From: Pseudomonas sp. RIT-PI-S
Lineage (GTDB): Bacteria > Pseudomonadota > Gammaproteobacteria > Pseudomonadales > Pseudomonadaceae
Assembly: GCF_025642975.1 (NCBI RefSeq)
Contig: NZ_JANZKJ010000010.1
Location: 118,187-182,186, forward strand
Direction: 5' to 3'
DNA length: 64,000 bases
Both the position numbers and the translations under genes were made by a program. Below are positions 37,497-45,969 of the stretch, one piece after another; the first letter of the stretch is position 1; every line of letters starts with the position of its first letter. The notes under the pieces were generated by a model. That model was given only the letters and a program-made list of their open reading frames with translations, was not told the DNA's origin and searched no databases.

Positions 37497-38579
37497 ATGA
37501 AAATCGGTGTAATCGGCGGTGGCCAGCTTGGCCGCATGCTTGCCTTGGCTGGCACGCCCCTGGGCATGGATTTCGCCTTTCTCGACCCTGCGCCAGACGC
37601 CTGTGCCGCCGCGCTGGGGGACCACTTGCAAGCCGATTACTCGGACGAGCAACAGCTGCGCCAGCTAGCGGATGCGGTAGACCTGGTTACCTTCGAATTC
37701 GAGAGTGTGCCGGCCGAAACCGTTGCCTTCCTGTCGAGCTTCGTGCCGGTGTATCCAAGCGCGCAGGCCCTGCGGATCGCACGGGATCGCTGGTTCGAGA
37801 AAAGCCTGTTCCGCGAGCTGGGAATTCCCACGCCGGAGTTCGCCGACATCCAGTCCCAGGCTGACCTAGAAACTGCCGTGGCGAGCATAGGCCTACCCGC
37901 GGTGCTCAAGACCCGCACCCTGGGCTACGACGGCAAGGGCCAGAAGGTTCTGCGCAGCGCCGAAGACGTTGCCGGCACTTTCGCCGAGCTGGGCAGCGTG
38001 CCCTGCCTGCTCGAGGGCTTCGTGCCCTTTACCGGCGAGGTGTCGCTGGTCGCGGTACGCGCGCGCGATGGCCAGACCCGCTTCTATCCCTTGGCGCATA
38101 ACACCCACGAGGCGGGCATCCTCAAGCTGTCCGTGGCCAGCAGCGACCACCCGCTGCAGGCGTTGGCCGAAGATTACCTGGGTCGTGTGCTGGACAAGCT
38201 CGACTACGTGGGCGTTCTCGCTTTCGAATTTTTCGAAGTGGATGGCGGCCTGAAGGCAAACGAAATCGCCCCGCGTGTTCATAACTCTGGCCACTGGACC
38301 ATCGAAGGCGCCGAGTGCAGCCAGTTCGAGAACCATCTACGTGCCATCGCCGGGCTGCCGTTGGGCTCTACGGCCAAGGTGGGGGAGAGCGCCATGGTGA
38401 ACTTCATTGGTGAAGTTCCGGCCCTGGAACAAGTGGTAGCTATCGACGGGTGCCACCTGCACCACTACGGCAAAGCCTTCAAGCCGGGCCGCAAGGTCGG
38501 CCATGCTACCTTGCGCAGCGCCGACCTGGCGTCCTTGCGGCAGGGTATCGACCAGGTACAGCAACTGATCGGCCACTGA
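37497..38579 (+). CDS. purK: 5-(carboxyamino)imidazole ribonucleotide synthase
   Basis: 360 aa ATP-grasp enzyme making N5-CAIR from AIR, bicarbonate and ATP, the substrate of PurE. The ATG at 37497 lies four bases after the purE stop; the open frame extends further upstream into purE but that part is a shadow. Landmarks are IGVIGGGQLGRMLALAG, KTRTLGYDGKGQ, EGFVPFTGEVSLVAVR and NEIAPRVHNSGHWTIEG. PurK and PurE are jointly needed for this step in bacteria of this type. Confidence 0.97.
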   Translation: MKIGVIGGGQLGRMLALAGTPLGMDFAFLDPAPDACAAALGDHLQADYSDEQQLRQLADAVDLVTFEFESVPAETVAFLSSFVPVYPSAQALRIARDRWFEKSLFRELGIPTPEFADIQSQADLETAVASIGLPAVLKTRTLGYDGKGQKVLRSAEDVAGTFAELGSVPCLLEGFVPFTGEVSLVAVRARDGQTRFYPLAHNTHEAGILKLSVASSDHPLQALAEDYLGRVLDKLDYVGVLAFEFFEVDGGLKANEIAPRVHNSGHWTIEGAECSQFENHLRAIAGLPLGSTAKVGESAMVNFIGEVPALEQVVAIDGCHLHHYGKAFKPGRKVGHATLRSADLASLRQGIDQVQQLIGH

Positions 38580-38623
38580 ACGAAGCGGAACCTCCGCCGG
38601 AACCGGCCCTCTCATTGCAAGAC

Positions 38624-38644
38624 GCCGGCAGCCACGCTGCCGGC
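38624..38644 (+). other. Hairpin after purK
   Basis: GCCGGCAGC, CAC loop, GCTGCCGGC: a perfect 9-bp stem with a 3-nt loop, 45 bp after purK, without a T-run. It could slow transcription or protect the 3' end of the purEK mRNA. Confidence 0.45.
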
Positions 38645-38668
38645 CCTGCGATAGATAGGGGGTACTTC

Positions 38669-38914
38669 ATGGGCATCATCGGAACAATCGTAATCGGCTT
38701 CATTGTCGGCTTGCTGGCACGCTTTCTGAAACCCGGCGATGACAGCATGGGCTGGATCATGACTATCCTGCTGGGCATCGGCGGCTCTCTGGCGGCTACT
38801 TACGGCGGCCAGGCCTTGGGCATCTATCAGGCAGGCGAGGGCGCGGGCTTCCTCGGTGCGCTGGTCGGCGCGGTAGTTCTGCTGGTGATCTACGGGATGA
38901 TCAAAAAGGATTGA
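38669..38914 (+). CDS. GlsB/YeaQ/YmgE-family small membrane protein
   Basis: 81 aa protein of three membrane helices (about 3-20, 27-45 and 55-77) belonging to the transglycosylase-associated/GlsB family. The Gly-rich helices (GIIGTIVIGFIVGLLARFLKPG and GWIMTILLGIGGSLAATYGG) are diagnostic. Members respond to envelope or osmotic stress, with no known enzymatic activity. The ATG at 38669 follows GGGGGT, a usable ribosome site. It lies about 90 bp after purK. Confidence 0.88.
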   Translation: MGIIGTIVIGFIVGLLARFLKPGDDSMGWIMTILLGIGGSLAATYGGQALGIYQAGEGAGFLGALVGAVVLLVIYGMIKKD

Positions 38915-38922
38915 CCCGCCCA

Positions 38923-38959
38923 CCGAAAACGAGGGCTAGAATGGCGCCCTCGTTTTCGG
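38923..38959. terminator. Long perfect hairpin between the GlsB-family gene and the DUF3299 gene
   Basis: CCGAAAACGAGGGC (38923-38936) pairs over 14 bp with GCCCTCGTTTTCGG (38946-38959), with a 9-nt loop. It ends 10 bp before the DUF3299 start codon. The likely role is a terminator for the upstream gene, though the stem itself carries the only T-run. Confidence 0.6.
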
Positions 38960-38969
38960 AGCCTTCTCG

Positions 38970-39503
38970 ATGCGCGCTGTATTGCTTGCTTGCCTGCTGT
39001 CCTTTTGCGCCCTCGCCTGGGCCGAACCGCCGGAAACCGACTGGCTGGCATTGATGCCCAAGTCGGACCAAAAGGCCCTGGAGGCCATGCCGGAGATCGA
39101 CCATAACACTCCCGAATCCGCTGGGGCTTTCACCGCCAAGGGCGGCTTGAAGAATCCCAAGGGCTTGCCGGCGGTAATGTATTCCACCAAAACCGTGCCG
39201 GCATTGGATGGCAAGACCATTCGCATCGGCGGCTACCCGGTACCGCTGGAAACCGACGCCAAGGGCCGTGGCACGCTGTTCTTCCTGGTGCCTTACCCGG
39301 GGGCATGCATCCATGTGCCGCCACCTCCGCCCAATCAGTTGATCCTCGTCCGCTACCCCAAGGGCTTGAAGATAAGCGACATCAATACGCCGCTCTGGGC
39401 CATCGGCACGCTGAAGGTCGAACACGTGAGCAACGACCTCGCCGATGCAGCCTATGCGATGGACGCGAGCAAGGTCAGGGTGGTGGAAGACAAGGATCTT
39501 TGA
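38970..39503 (+). CDS. Periplasmic DUF3299 protein
   Basis: 177 aa protein with a signal peptide (MRAVLLACLLSFCALAWA) and a DUF3299 domain marked by IRIGGYPVPLETD, FFLVPYPGACIHVPPPPPNQ and the single mature-domain Cys in that segment. A related pattern occurs in lipoproteins tied to metal handling or ABC transporters, but no transporter is adjacent. Function unknown. Transcription probably starts close to the hairpin just upstream. Confidence 0.85.
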   Translation: MRAVLLACLLSFCALAWAEPPETDWLALMPKSDQKALEAMPEIDHNTPESAGAFTAKGGLKNPKGLPAVMYSTKTVPALDGKTIRIGGYPVPLETDAKGRGTLFFLVPYPGACIHVPPPPPNQLILVRYPKGLKISDINTPLWAIGTLKVEHVSNDLADAAYAMDASKVRVVEDKDL

Positions 39504-39639
39504 ATCAGGGAGTGGCGTTTGCCGGCCTGGCTACCTGCGCCCCAGTGGGGCGGTGAAGGGGTCGTCGGCAAGCCTTGCTGCTAGGCATCAGGGTTCTAAT
39601 TTCGTAGCAATCGGCTTGCCGCGACCGGCGCGCAGCGAA

Positions 39640-40539
39640 TTACAGCGCTTCGCTGGAGAAGGTCACGGTCATCGTGTGGGATTCCCCAGGAGCCAGGACT
39701 CTAGCATCGGCCAGCACATTGGCTGTTTCGATGCAGAACATCCGCTGCCAGCCGTCGTTGGTCATATCCGGGAGCGCCGCGGCTCGCTCGATCCAGGGGT
39801 TCCAGATCACCGCGCTAGCCGAGCCCTGGGTATCGATCAGGATGCGGCGGTCCCAGCCGCTGTCGGCAATGCTCAGGCGAGCAGGGGTTTGCAAGTAGAC
39901 CCGGTCCGTCTCGCCGGTCACTTCCAGCTGGCCACTCTGCGTGCGTTGCTCCCAATCTTCCAGCGTTTCGACGTATTGCAGCCCGGCGACTTCCTCGACC
40001 GCGACCTGCCGCACATCGCTGACGGCGAAATAGGTATGCAGTGCTTGGCTCAGATGCAGCGTGTCGACGCCAAGGTTGAGCGTGGTCAGTGACAGGCTCA
40101 GCGTATCGGCCAATACGATTTTCAATTCCAGGCGTGCGGCATGTGGCCAACCAGGCAAGCGGCCGTCGGCTTCGGGCAGGAGAAAGGTCAGCGTGACCTT
40201 GTCGTCTTCAATCTCCGGGGCGGCCAAGTTCCACTTCAGCGTACGCACCAGCCCGTGGGATGGGGCGGGATCGTTGCCTTCACGCATCTGCTGAATGGCT
40301 TGCGGGTTACGCGCCAGGCTACCGAACCAGGGCCAGCACACCGGTACTCCAGCGCGGATCGCTTTGCCTAGCTTGAACTCGGCGTGGTCGTTGAGCCAGA
40401 TCAGCGGCTGCTCACCCGTGCGCGTGTAGCTCAATACCTGAGCGCCTTGTTCTGCCACCAGCAGTTCCGCCCCGGCGGTCTTGATCTGCCAGATGTCCAG
40501 TTCACCCTGCTTGAGCTTTTCCACCGTGGGGGTCGACAT
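39640..40539 (-). CDS. D-hexose-6-phosphate mutarotase (YeaD-like)
   Basis: 299 aa aldose-1-epimerase-superfamily protein expected to interconvert alpha and beta anomers of glucose-6-phosphate. Motifs are IWLNDHAEFKLGKAIRAGVPVCWPWFG, HGLVRTLKW (catalytic His), HTYFAVSDV and, near the C-terminus, the conserved EN/ETANV segment. No signal peptide. It stands alone, with 82 bp separating it from the thioesterase gene upstream on the same strand. Confidence 0.9.
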   Translation of the reverse strand: MSTPTVEKLKQGELDIWQIKTAGAELLVAEQGAQVLSYTRTGEQPLIWLNDHAEFKLGKAIRAGVPVCWPWFGSLARNPQAIQQMREGNDPAPSHGLVRTLKWNLAAPEIEDDKVTLTFLLPEADGRLPGWPHAARLELKIVLADTLSLSLTTLNLGVDTLHLSQALHTYFAVSDVRQVAVEEVAGLQYVETLEDWEQRTQSGQLEVTGETDRVYLQTPARLSIADSGWDRRILIDTQGSASAVIWNPWIERAAALPDMTNDGWQRMFCIETANVLADARVLAPGESHTMTVTFSSEAL

Positions 40540-40621
40540 ATCGCTTCCTCGATACCAAGTAAGAGTGTGACGTTGACCGCCTCATTGCCGGCAAGTTTAG
40601 GCGCAGGGTGAAAACCTTGGG

Positions 40622-41023
40622 TCAGCGCCGTGGCGGAACAGTGCGGGTTCGGCCGCTACCGTCGATGGCGACGAACACGAACACCGCTTCGGTGACCTTG
40701 CGCCATTCACTGGACAACGGATCGTCGCTCCACACTTCGACCATCATCTGGATCGAGCTACGGCCGATCTCCAGGGTTTGGGTGTAGAACGACAATTGCG
40801 CGCCAACCGCTACTGGCACCAGGAAGGCCATGCGGTCGATGGCGACAGTCGCCACGCGACCTCCAGCGACCTTGCTCGCCATGGCCGTGCCGGCCAGGTC
40901 CATCTGGGCCACCAGCCAGCCGCCAAAGATGTCGCCAAAGCCATTCGTTTCGCGGGGGAGCGCGGTGATTTGCAAGGCGAGGTCGCCTTGCGGAATAGGG
41001 TCTTCTTGTTCGAGTTCAATCAT
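40622..41023 (-). CDS. Acyl-CoA thioesterase, YciA-like hotdog
   Basis: 133 aa hotdog thioesterase from MIELEQEDPIPQGDLALQI (ATG at 41023). The active-site region NGFGDIFGGWLVAQMDLAGTAMAS matches the (G)xxFGGxxxxxMD signature of the YciA group. The longer frame to 41116 adds a basic N-terminus lacking family similarity. It is divergent from the MFS gene. Likely substrates are medium- or long-chain acyl-CoAs, by family. Confidence 0.9.
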   Translation of the reverse strand: MIELEQEDPIPQGDLALQITALPRETNGFGDIFGGWLVAQMDLAGTAMASKVAGGRVATVAIDRMAFLVPVAVGAQLSFYTQTLEIGRSSIQMMVEVWSDDPLSSEWRKVTEAVFVFVAIDGSGRTRTVPPRR

Positions 41024-41234
41024 GCCGGGGGCCTCGGACCCATGACTTCGAAGTGATGGCGCTGCGCGCCGCCAGGGCCAATGTTGCCCAGTATATAGAG
41101 CCCTACGTTCGTGCATAACCGTTCAAACACAGATATATGTGCTTTATCAAGCAATTTGCTATCTTCCAGAACCGACCGGCGCCCCGACGCTGGCGGAGCC
41201 TGCTGCTGAATGCGATCAATAAGAGAGTCTGCCC

Positions 41235-42524
41235 ATGAGCACCGCGCAATCCAGCGCCGCGCCGTCTACGCGCCCGCTTAACCGTAATGATTACAAGACC
41301 TTGTCGCTGTCGGCCCTCGGCGGCGCGCTGGAGTTTTACGATTTCGTCATCTTTGTGTTCTTCGCGGTTGTAGTCGGCAAGTTGTTCTTTCCGGCTGACA
41401 TGCCCGAATGGCTTAAGCAGGTACAGTCTTTCGGTATTTTCGCCGCCGGTTACCTGGCGCGCCCGTTGGGCGGGATCGTCATGGCCCATTTCGGCGATTT
41501 GCTGGGCCGCAAGAAGATGTTCACGCTGAGTATTTTCATGATGGCCGTGCCCACGCTGTGCATGGGCCTGCTGCCCACGTACGCACAGATCGGCATCGCG
41601 GCCCCCGTACTGCTGCTATTGCTGCGGGTGATCCAAGGCGCGGCTATCGGCGGTGAAGTGCCCGGGGCGTGGGTGTTCGTTTCCGAGCACGTGCCGGCGC
41701 GCAACATCGGCTATGCCTGCGGCACCCTTACGTGCGGCCTGACCACGGGGATCCTGCTTGGGTCGCTGGTGGCAACGGTGATCAACAGTCTGTTCGCCCC
41801 CGAAGAAGTGGTCGCTTACGCCTGGCGTATCCCGTTCATTCTCGGTGGCGTGTTCGGGTTGCTTTCGGTTTACCTGCGGCGCTGGTTGCACGAGACCCCT
41901 ATCTTCGCCGAGCTACAACAACGCAAGGCCCTGGCGGCCGAACTGCCGCTGCAACGGGTATTGCGCGATCACCGCGGGGCGGTAGTGCTGTCCATGTTGC
42001 TGACTTGGCTGCTGTCGGCGGGCATTGTAGTGGTGATCCTCATGACCCCCACGCTATTGCAGACCATCTATGGGTTCCCGGCTAAGGTCGCGTTGCAGGC
42101 TAACAGCCTGGCGATTGTATTCCTCAGCCTGGGCTGCATCCTGGCTGGCTTTCTGGCCGACCGTTTCGGTGCCGGCAAAGTATTTACCGTGGGCAGCGTT
42201 GCCCTGGGCGTAAGCTCCTGGACGCTGTATCACAGCTTGCAGGCCCACCCCGACTGGCTGTTCCCGCTGTACGCGGTCACCGGCTTGTGCGTTGGCGTGA
42301 TTGGCGCCGTGCCCTATGTGATGGTCAAGGCATTCCCGGCGGTAGTGCGCTTCTCGGGCCTGTCGTTCTCCTACAACCTCGCCTATGCGATCTTCGGCGG
42401 CCTCACCCCGCTGGCGGTCACCATGCTGATCAAGAACAACCCGATGGGCGCTTCCTGGTATGTGGCCGGGTTGTGTGTGCTTGGCTTCTTCATCGGCCTG
42501 CGGCTGCTCTTGCGCCGGCAGTGA
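41235..42524 (+). CDS. MFS transporter, metabolite:H+ symporter (MHS) family
   Basis: 429 aa inner-membrane protein with 12 predicted helices. It opens with LSALGGALEFYDFVIFVFFAVVVGKLFFP and HFGDLLGRKKMF, typical of the ProP/ShiA/citrate MHS subfamily. The central loop is around RRWLHETPIFAELQQRKA. Such carriers take up proline/betaine, shikimate, citrate or ketoglutarate; the substrate is not evident. It lies about 120 bp upstream of pstS, but the Pho box between them makes co-regulation with pst unlikely. Confidence 0.9.
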   Translation: MSTAQSSAAPSTRPLNRNDYKTLSLSALGGALEFYDFVIFVFFAVVVGKLFFPADMPEWLKQVQSFGIFAAGYLARPLGGIVMAHFGDLLGRKKMFTLSIFMMAVPTLCMGLLPTYAQIGIAAPVLLLLLRVIQGAAIGGEVPGAWVFVSEHVPARNIGYACGTLTCGLTTGILLGSLVATVINSLFAPEEVVAYAWRIPFILGGVFGLLSVYLRRWLHETPIFAELQQRKALAAELPLQRVLRDHRGAVVLSMLLTWLLSAGIVVVILMTPTLLQTIYGFPAKVALQANSLAIVFLSLGCILAGFLADRFGAGKVFTVGSVALGVSSWTLYHSLQAHPDWLFPLYAVTGLCVGVIGAVPYVMVKAFPAVVRFSGLSFSYNLAYAIFGGLTPLAVTMLIKNNPMGASWYVAGLCVLGFFIGLRLLLRRQ

Positions 42525-42551
42525 TGTGTTTTGGCCGCTCGCGAGGGCGGC

Positions 42552-42585
42552 CTTTCATCAACCTGTAACAAAACATTCCTAGAAT
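42552..42585 (+). promoter_or_regulatory. Pho box and -10 of pstS
   Basis: CTTTCAT (42552-42558), a 4-bp spacer CAAC, and CTGTAAC (42563-42569) form an 18-bp PhoB site. A -10 hexamer TAGAAT (42580-42585) follows 10 bp later, the standard PhoB-dependent promoter geometry. pstS starts 60 bp downstream. Confidence 0.85.
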
Positions 42586-42645
42586 GCTGCCCCTCGCCTG
42601 CCAAGGCCCCCTCTTGCCTGCGCGCTTTCGCCGCCCGGAGCACCC

Positions 42646-43635
42646 ATGACCCTCAAGCGCCTGATGGCGGTATTTACAGTCGCGGCGAGCCTGGTGGCCC
42701 CGGTATGCGCGACCGTAGACCCTGCCTTGGCGGAGTACGGCAAGGTCACAGGGGTGTCGGGCAATCTCACCAGCGTAGGCTCGGACACCCTGGCCAACCT
42801 GATGACGCTCTGGGCCGAGGCTTATAAGCGTGTGTATCCGAGCGTCAATATCCAGATACAAGCCGCCGGCTCCTCGACAGCCCCACCCGCGCTAACGGAA
42901 GGGACCGCCAGCCTGGGGCCGATGAGCCGCAAGATGAAGGACGTCGAACTGCAGGCCTTCGAGCAAAAATACGGCTACAAGCCCACGGCGATCGCGGTGG
43001 CAATCGATGCCCTTGCGGTTTTTGTGCACAAGGACAACCCCATCAAAGGGCTGACCCTGGAGCAGTTGGACGCCGTGTTCTCCTCCACTCGCCTGTGCGG
43101 AGCCCGTGCCGATGCGCGGCGTTGGAGCGACCTGGGGCTGATGGGAGACCTGGCCGGCCAGCCGTTGCAGCTGTTCGGGCGCAACTCGGTTTCTGGCACG
43201 TATGGCTATTTCAAGGAGCAGGCCCTGTGCAAGGGTGACTTCAAGGCCAACGTGAATGAACAGCCCGGCTCGGCGTCGGTAGTGCAGGCGATCAGCAGCT
43301 CACTCAACGGCATCGGCTATTCGGGGATCGGTTATAAAACGGCCAGCGTACGCACGGTGCCTTTGGCCCGGCGTGAGGGCGGGCCGTTTATCGAAGACAC
43401 CGAAGCGAACGCGGTCAATGGCAGCTATCCGCTAGCGCGCTACCTGTACCTGTATGTCAACAAGGCGCCCAACCAGCCGCTGCCGCCACTGGAAGCTGAG
43501 TTCGTGAAGTTGATATTGTCCAAGACCGGCCAGCAGTTGGTGGCCAGGGACGGTTATATTCCCCTGCCAGCGCCGGTGGTGGCCAAGATACTCACCGGGT
43601 TAGGCCTCGGCGGCGAGGGCGTATCAAAACCTTGA
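42646..43635 (+). CDS. pstS: Phosphate ABC transporter substrate-binding protein PstS
   Basis: 329 aa periplasmic phosphate-binding protein with a signal peptide (about 1-23) and the phosphate-site sequences [47 protein letters not shown] and [14 protein letters not shown]. It is the first gene of pstS-pstC-pstA-pstB-phoU and has a clear Pho box upstream. In Pho-replete cells PstSCAB with PhoU keeps PhoR in its inhibitory state; under phosphate starvation this protein feeds high-affinity import. Confidence 0.96.
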   Translation: MTLKRLMAVFTVAASLVAPVCATVDPALAEYGKVTGVSGNLTSVGSDTLANLMTLWAEAYKRVYPSVNIQIQAAGSSTAPPALTEGTASLGPMSRKMKDVELQAFEQKYGYKPTAIAVAIDALAVFVHKDNPIKGLTLEQLDAVFSSTRLCGARADARRWSDLGLMGDLAGQPLQLFGRNSVSGTYGYFKEQALCKGDFKANVNEQPGSASVVQAISSSLNGIGYSGIGYKTASVRTVPLARREGGPFIEDTEANAVNGSYPLARYLYLYVNKAPNQPLPPLEAEFVKLILSKTGQQLVARDGYIPLPAPVVAKILTGLGLGGEGVSKP

Positions 43636-43647
43636 AGCGCGACGGTG

Positions 43648-43692
43648 CTGTCACCGTGATGTCACGTTTCTGTCATATATCGCCGCTAGGGT
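43648..43692 (+). promoter_or_regulatory. Triple Pho-box array before pstC
   Basis: Three PhoB heptamers, CTGTCAC (43648-43654), ATGTCAC (43659-43665) and CTGTCAT (43670-43676), at exact 11-bp periodicity with 4-bp spacers. TAGGGT (43687-43692) lies 10 bp beyond as a possible -10. The array is in the pstS-pstC gap and suggests an internal PhoB-dependent promoter. Confidence 0.8.
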
Positions 43693-43698
43693 GTGCGG

Positions 43699-45969
43699 AT
43701 GAAAGATCCGGCTGTAAGCAAGGCAACCTCACGCACGCCCCCGGCGCGCATCGATTTCAACACGCCGGCCATGCAGCGCCATCGCCGGTTGCGTGCGCTC
43801 GTCGATCGTTTCACTCATTGGTATGTGTTGGTGGGTGGGCTTGCCGTGCTGGCTGCTATCACCTTGATCTTTTTCTACCTCACGTATGTAGTCGCGCCGT
43901 TGTTCCAAGGTGCCAGCTTGAGGGTCGGTGCAACCCTGGCACCGAGTTGGCTGCAAAGCGCTGGGCAGCCCGTGCTGCTGACCGTCGAGGAGCAGAACCG
44001 GGTAGCGATGCGCGTGTCGGACCGCGGCGAGGTGGTGTTCTTCTCTACTGCCGACGGTGCTGTGCTTAGCCGCGTGACCCTGCCTTTGCCAGCCGGCGCT
44101 GGCGTTACCGCGGTGGCTCAGGATCAGCCCAGCAGGGGCCTAGTGGCGTTGGGGTTGTCCAACGGCCAGGCGCTGATATTTCGGCACCTGTATCAAACCG
44201 CGTGGCCGGAGAACCGCAAAACGATCACGCCTTCGGTGGAATACCCCTACGGGCGGGTGCCGTTCGCGATCAATGAACCGGGCAGCGCATTGCAGCACTT
44301 GGCCGTCAGTGCCAACGACACCGGTGTGCTGCTGGCCGGCGCCGATAACAGCAGGCTCAATGTGCTGGCGCTTACCACCAACGGCGATGCGCCGCCGGCT
44401 CAAGCGAAGGTCGCGCTGCCACAGCTGACTGAAGCCGTGCAGGCGGTCTACATCGACCCCGGCCAGCGCTGGCTATATGTGATAAACGGTCGCGCCCAGG
44501 CCGACGTCTTCGACCTGCACAAAAAACTGCTCAATGGCCGCTATAAACTCCTTGAAGACGCCAGCGCCAGCGTGACCGCGAGCGCACAGCTGGTGGGCGG
44601 GGTATCCCTGCTGATTGGCGCTTCCAACGGCAGCCTTGGCCAATGGTTCATGAGCAGGGACCTGGACGGCGAGCCGCGGCTGAGCCACATCCGTGACTTC
44701 CGCCTTGGCACCGCGCCTATCAGCCGCATCAACCCCGAGCAGCGGCGAAAGGGTTTCGTGACCCTGGATGACCGCGGGCAACTGGGGGTGTTTCACAGCA
44801 CCGCCCACCGCACCTTGCTGATCGAACAGGTTGCCGCCGGCAGTGGCGCACTGGCGTTGTCGCCACGAGCCAATCGCCTGCTGCTGGAGGAGCAGGGCAA
44901 ACTGCTCAAGCTGACCTTGCGCAACCCACACCCGGAGGTGTCCTGGAGCGCGCTCTGGGACAAGGTCTGGTATGAGCACTACGACAGCCCTGAATACGTG
45001 TGGCAGTCCACCGCTTCGAATGCCGACTTCGAACCCAAGCTGAGCCTCGCGCCATTGGCATTCGGCACGTTCAAGGCGGCGTTTTACGCCATGTTGCTGG
45101 CCGCGCCACTGGCAGTCGCCGCAGCGATCTACACGGCCTACTTCATGGCCCCGTCGATGCGCCGCAAGGTCAAGCCGGTGATCGAGCTGATGGAGGCGCT
45201 GCCCACGGTCATCCTCGGGTTTTTCGCCGGGTTGGTGCTGGCCCCGTTCCTAGAGAGCCATCTCCCGGGCATCTTCGGCCTGTTGCTGCTGATTCCCCTC
45301 GGCATACTGCTGGCCGGGTTGCTGTGGGGCCGTTTGCCAGCGAGCCTGCGCCTGCGCGTGCCAGAAGGTTGGGAAAGCGCCTTGCTGATCCCGGTGATCC
45401 TGTTGTTGGGCGCAGGCTCGCTTTACCTGAGCCCCTGGCTGGAACACACCCTGTTCGATGGCGACATGCGCCAGTGGCTCAGCGCCAACCTGGGCCTGGA
45501 TTTCGATCAGCGCAACGCGATGGTGGTGGGGATCGCCATGGGCTTTGCAGTGATCCCCACCATTTACTCGATCGCCGAGGACGCCGTGTTCAGCGTGCCG
45601 CGTAGCCTGACATTCGGCTCGCTGGCGCTGGGCGCGACCCCTTGGCAGACGCTGATTCGGGGGGTGCTGCTCACTGCCAGCCCGGGGATCTTCTCGGCGC
45701 TGATGATCGGCATGGGCCGCGCCGTCGGCGAAACCATGATCGTGCTCATGGCCACGGGTAATACGCCGATCATGGACATGAACTTGTTCGAGGGCATGCG
45801 CACCCTGGCTGCCAATGTGGCGATCGAGTTGCCTGAATCCGAGGTGGGCAGCAGCCATTACCGAGTGCTGTTCCTGGCTGCGCTGGCCTTGTTGTTGTTT
45901 ACCTTTGCGATGAACACCGTGGCGGAGCTGATCCGCCAGCGGTTACGCAAGCAATATTCCTCGCTGTGA
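43699..45969 (+). CDS. pstC: Phosphate ABC transporter permease PstC (long form)
   Basis: 756 aa from ATG 43699, or 758 aa from a GTG six bases earlier. The protein is about twice the length of E. coli PstC. One membrane helix (about 45-70) is followed by a roughly 380-residue predicted periplasmic domain (DRGEVVFF, DPGQRWLYVINGRAQADVFDLH), then a six-helix BPD permease (about 455-750; LMEALPTVILGFFAGL and the EAA-like loop FGSLALGATPWQTLIRGVLL). The long version is usual in Pseudomonas. The preceding Pho-box array may drive it independently of pstS. Confidence 0.93.
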   Translation: MKDPAVSKATSRTPPARIDFNTPAMQRHRRLRALVDRFTHWYVLVGGLAVLAAITLIFFYLTYVVAPLFQGASLRVGATLAPSWLQSAGQPVLLTVEEQNRVAMRVSDRGEVVFFSTADGAVLSRVTLPLPAGAGVTAVAQDQPSRGLVALGLSNGQALIFRHLYQTAWPENRKTITPSVEYPYGRVPFAINEPGSALQHLAVSANDTGVLLAGADNSRLNVLALTTNGDAPPAQAKVALPQLTEAVQAVYIDPGQRWLYVINGRAQADVFDLHKKLLNGRYKLLEDASASVTASAQLVGGVSLLIGASNGSLGQWFMSRDLDGEPRLSHIRDFRLGTAPISRINPEQRRKGFVTLDDRGQLGVFHSTAHRTLLIEQVAAGSGALALSPRANRLLLEEQGKLLKLTLRNPHPEVSWSALWDKVWYEHYDSPEYVWQSTASNADFEPKLSLAPLAFGTFKAAFYAMLLAAPLAVAAAIYTAYFMAPSMRRKVKPVIELMEALPTVILGFFAGLVLAPFLESHLPGIFGLLLLIPLGILLAGLLWGRLPASLRLRVPEGWESALLIPVILLLGAGSLYLSPWLEHTLFDGDMRQWLSANLGLDFDQRNAMVVGIAMGFAVIPTIYSIAEDAVFSVPRSLTFGSLALGATPWQTLIRGVLLTASPGIFSALMIGMGRAVGETMIVLMATGNTPIMDMNLFEGMRTLAANVAIELPESEVGSSHYRVLFLAALALLLFTFAMNTVAELIRQRLRKQYSSL

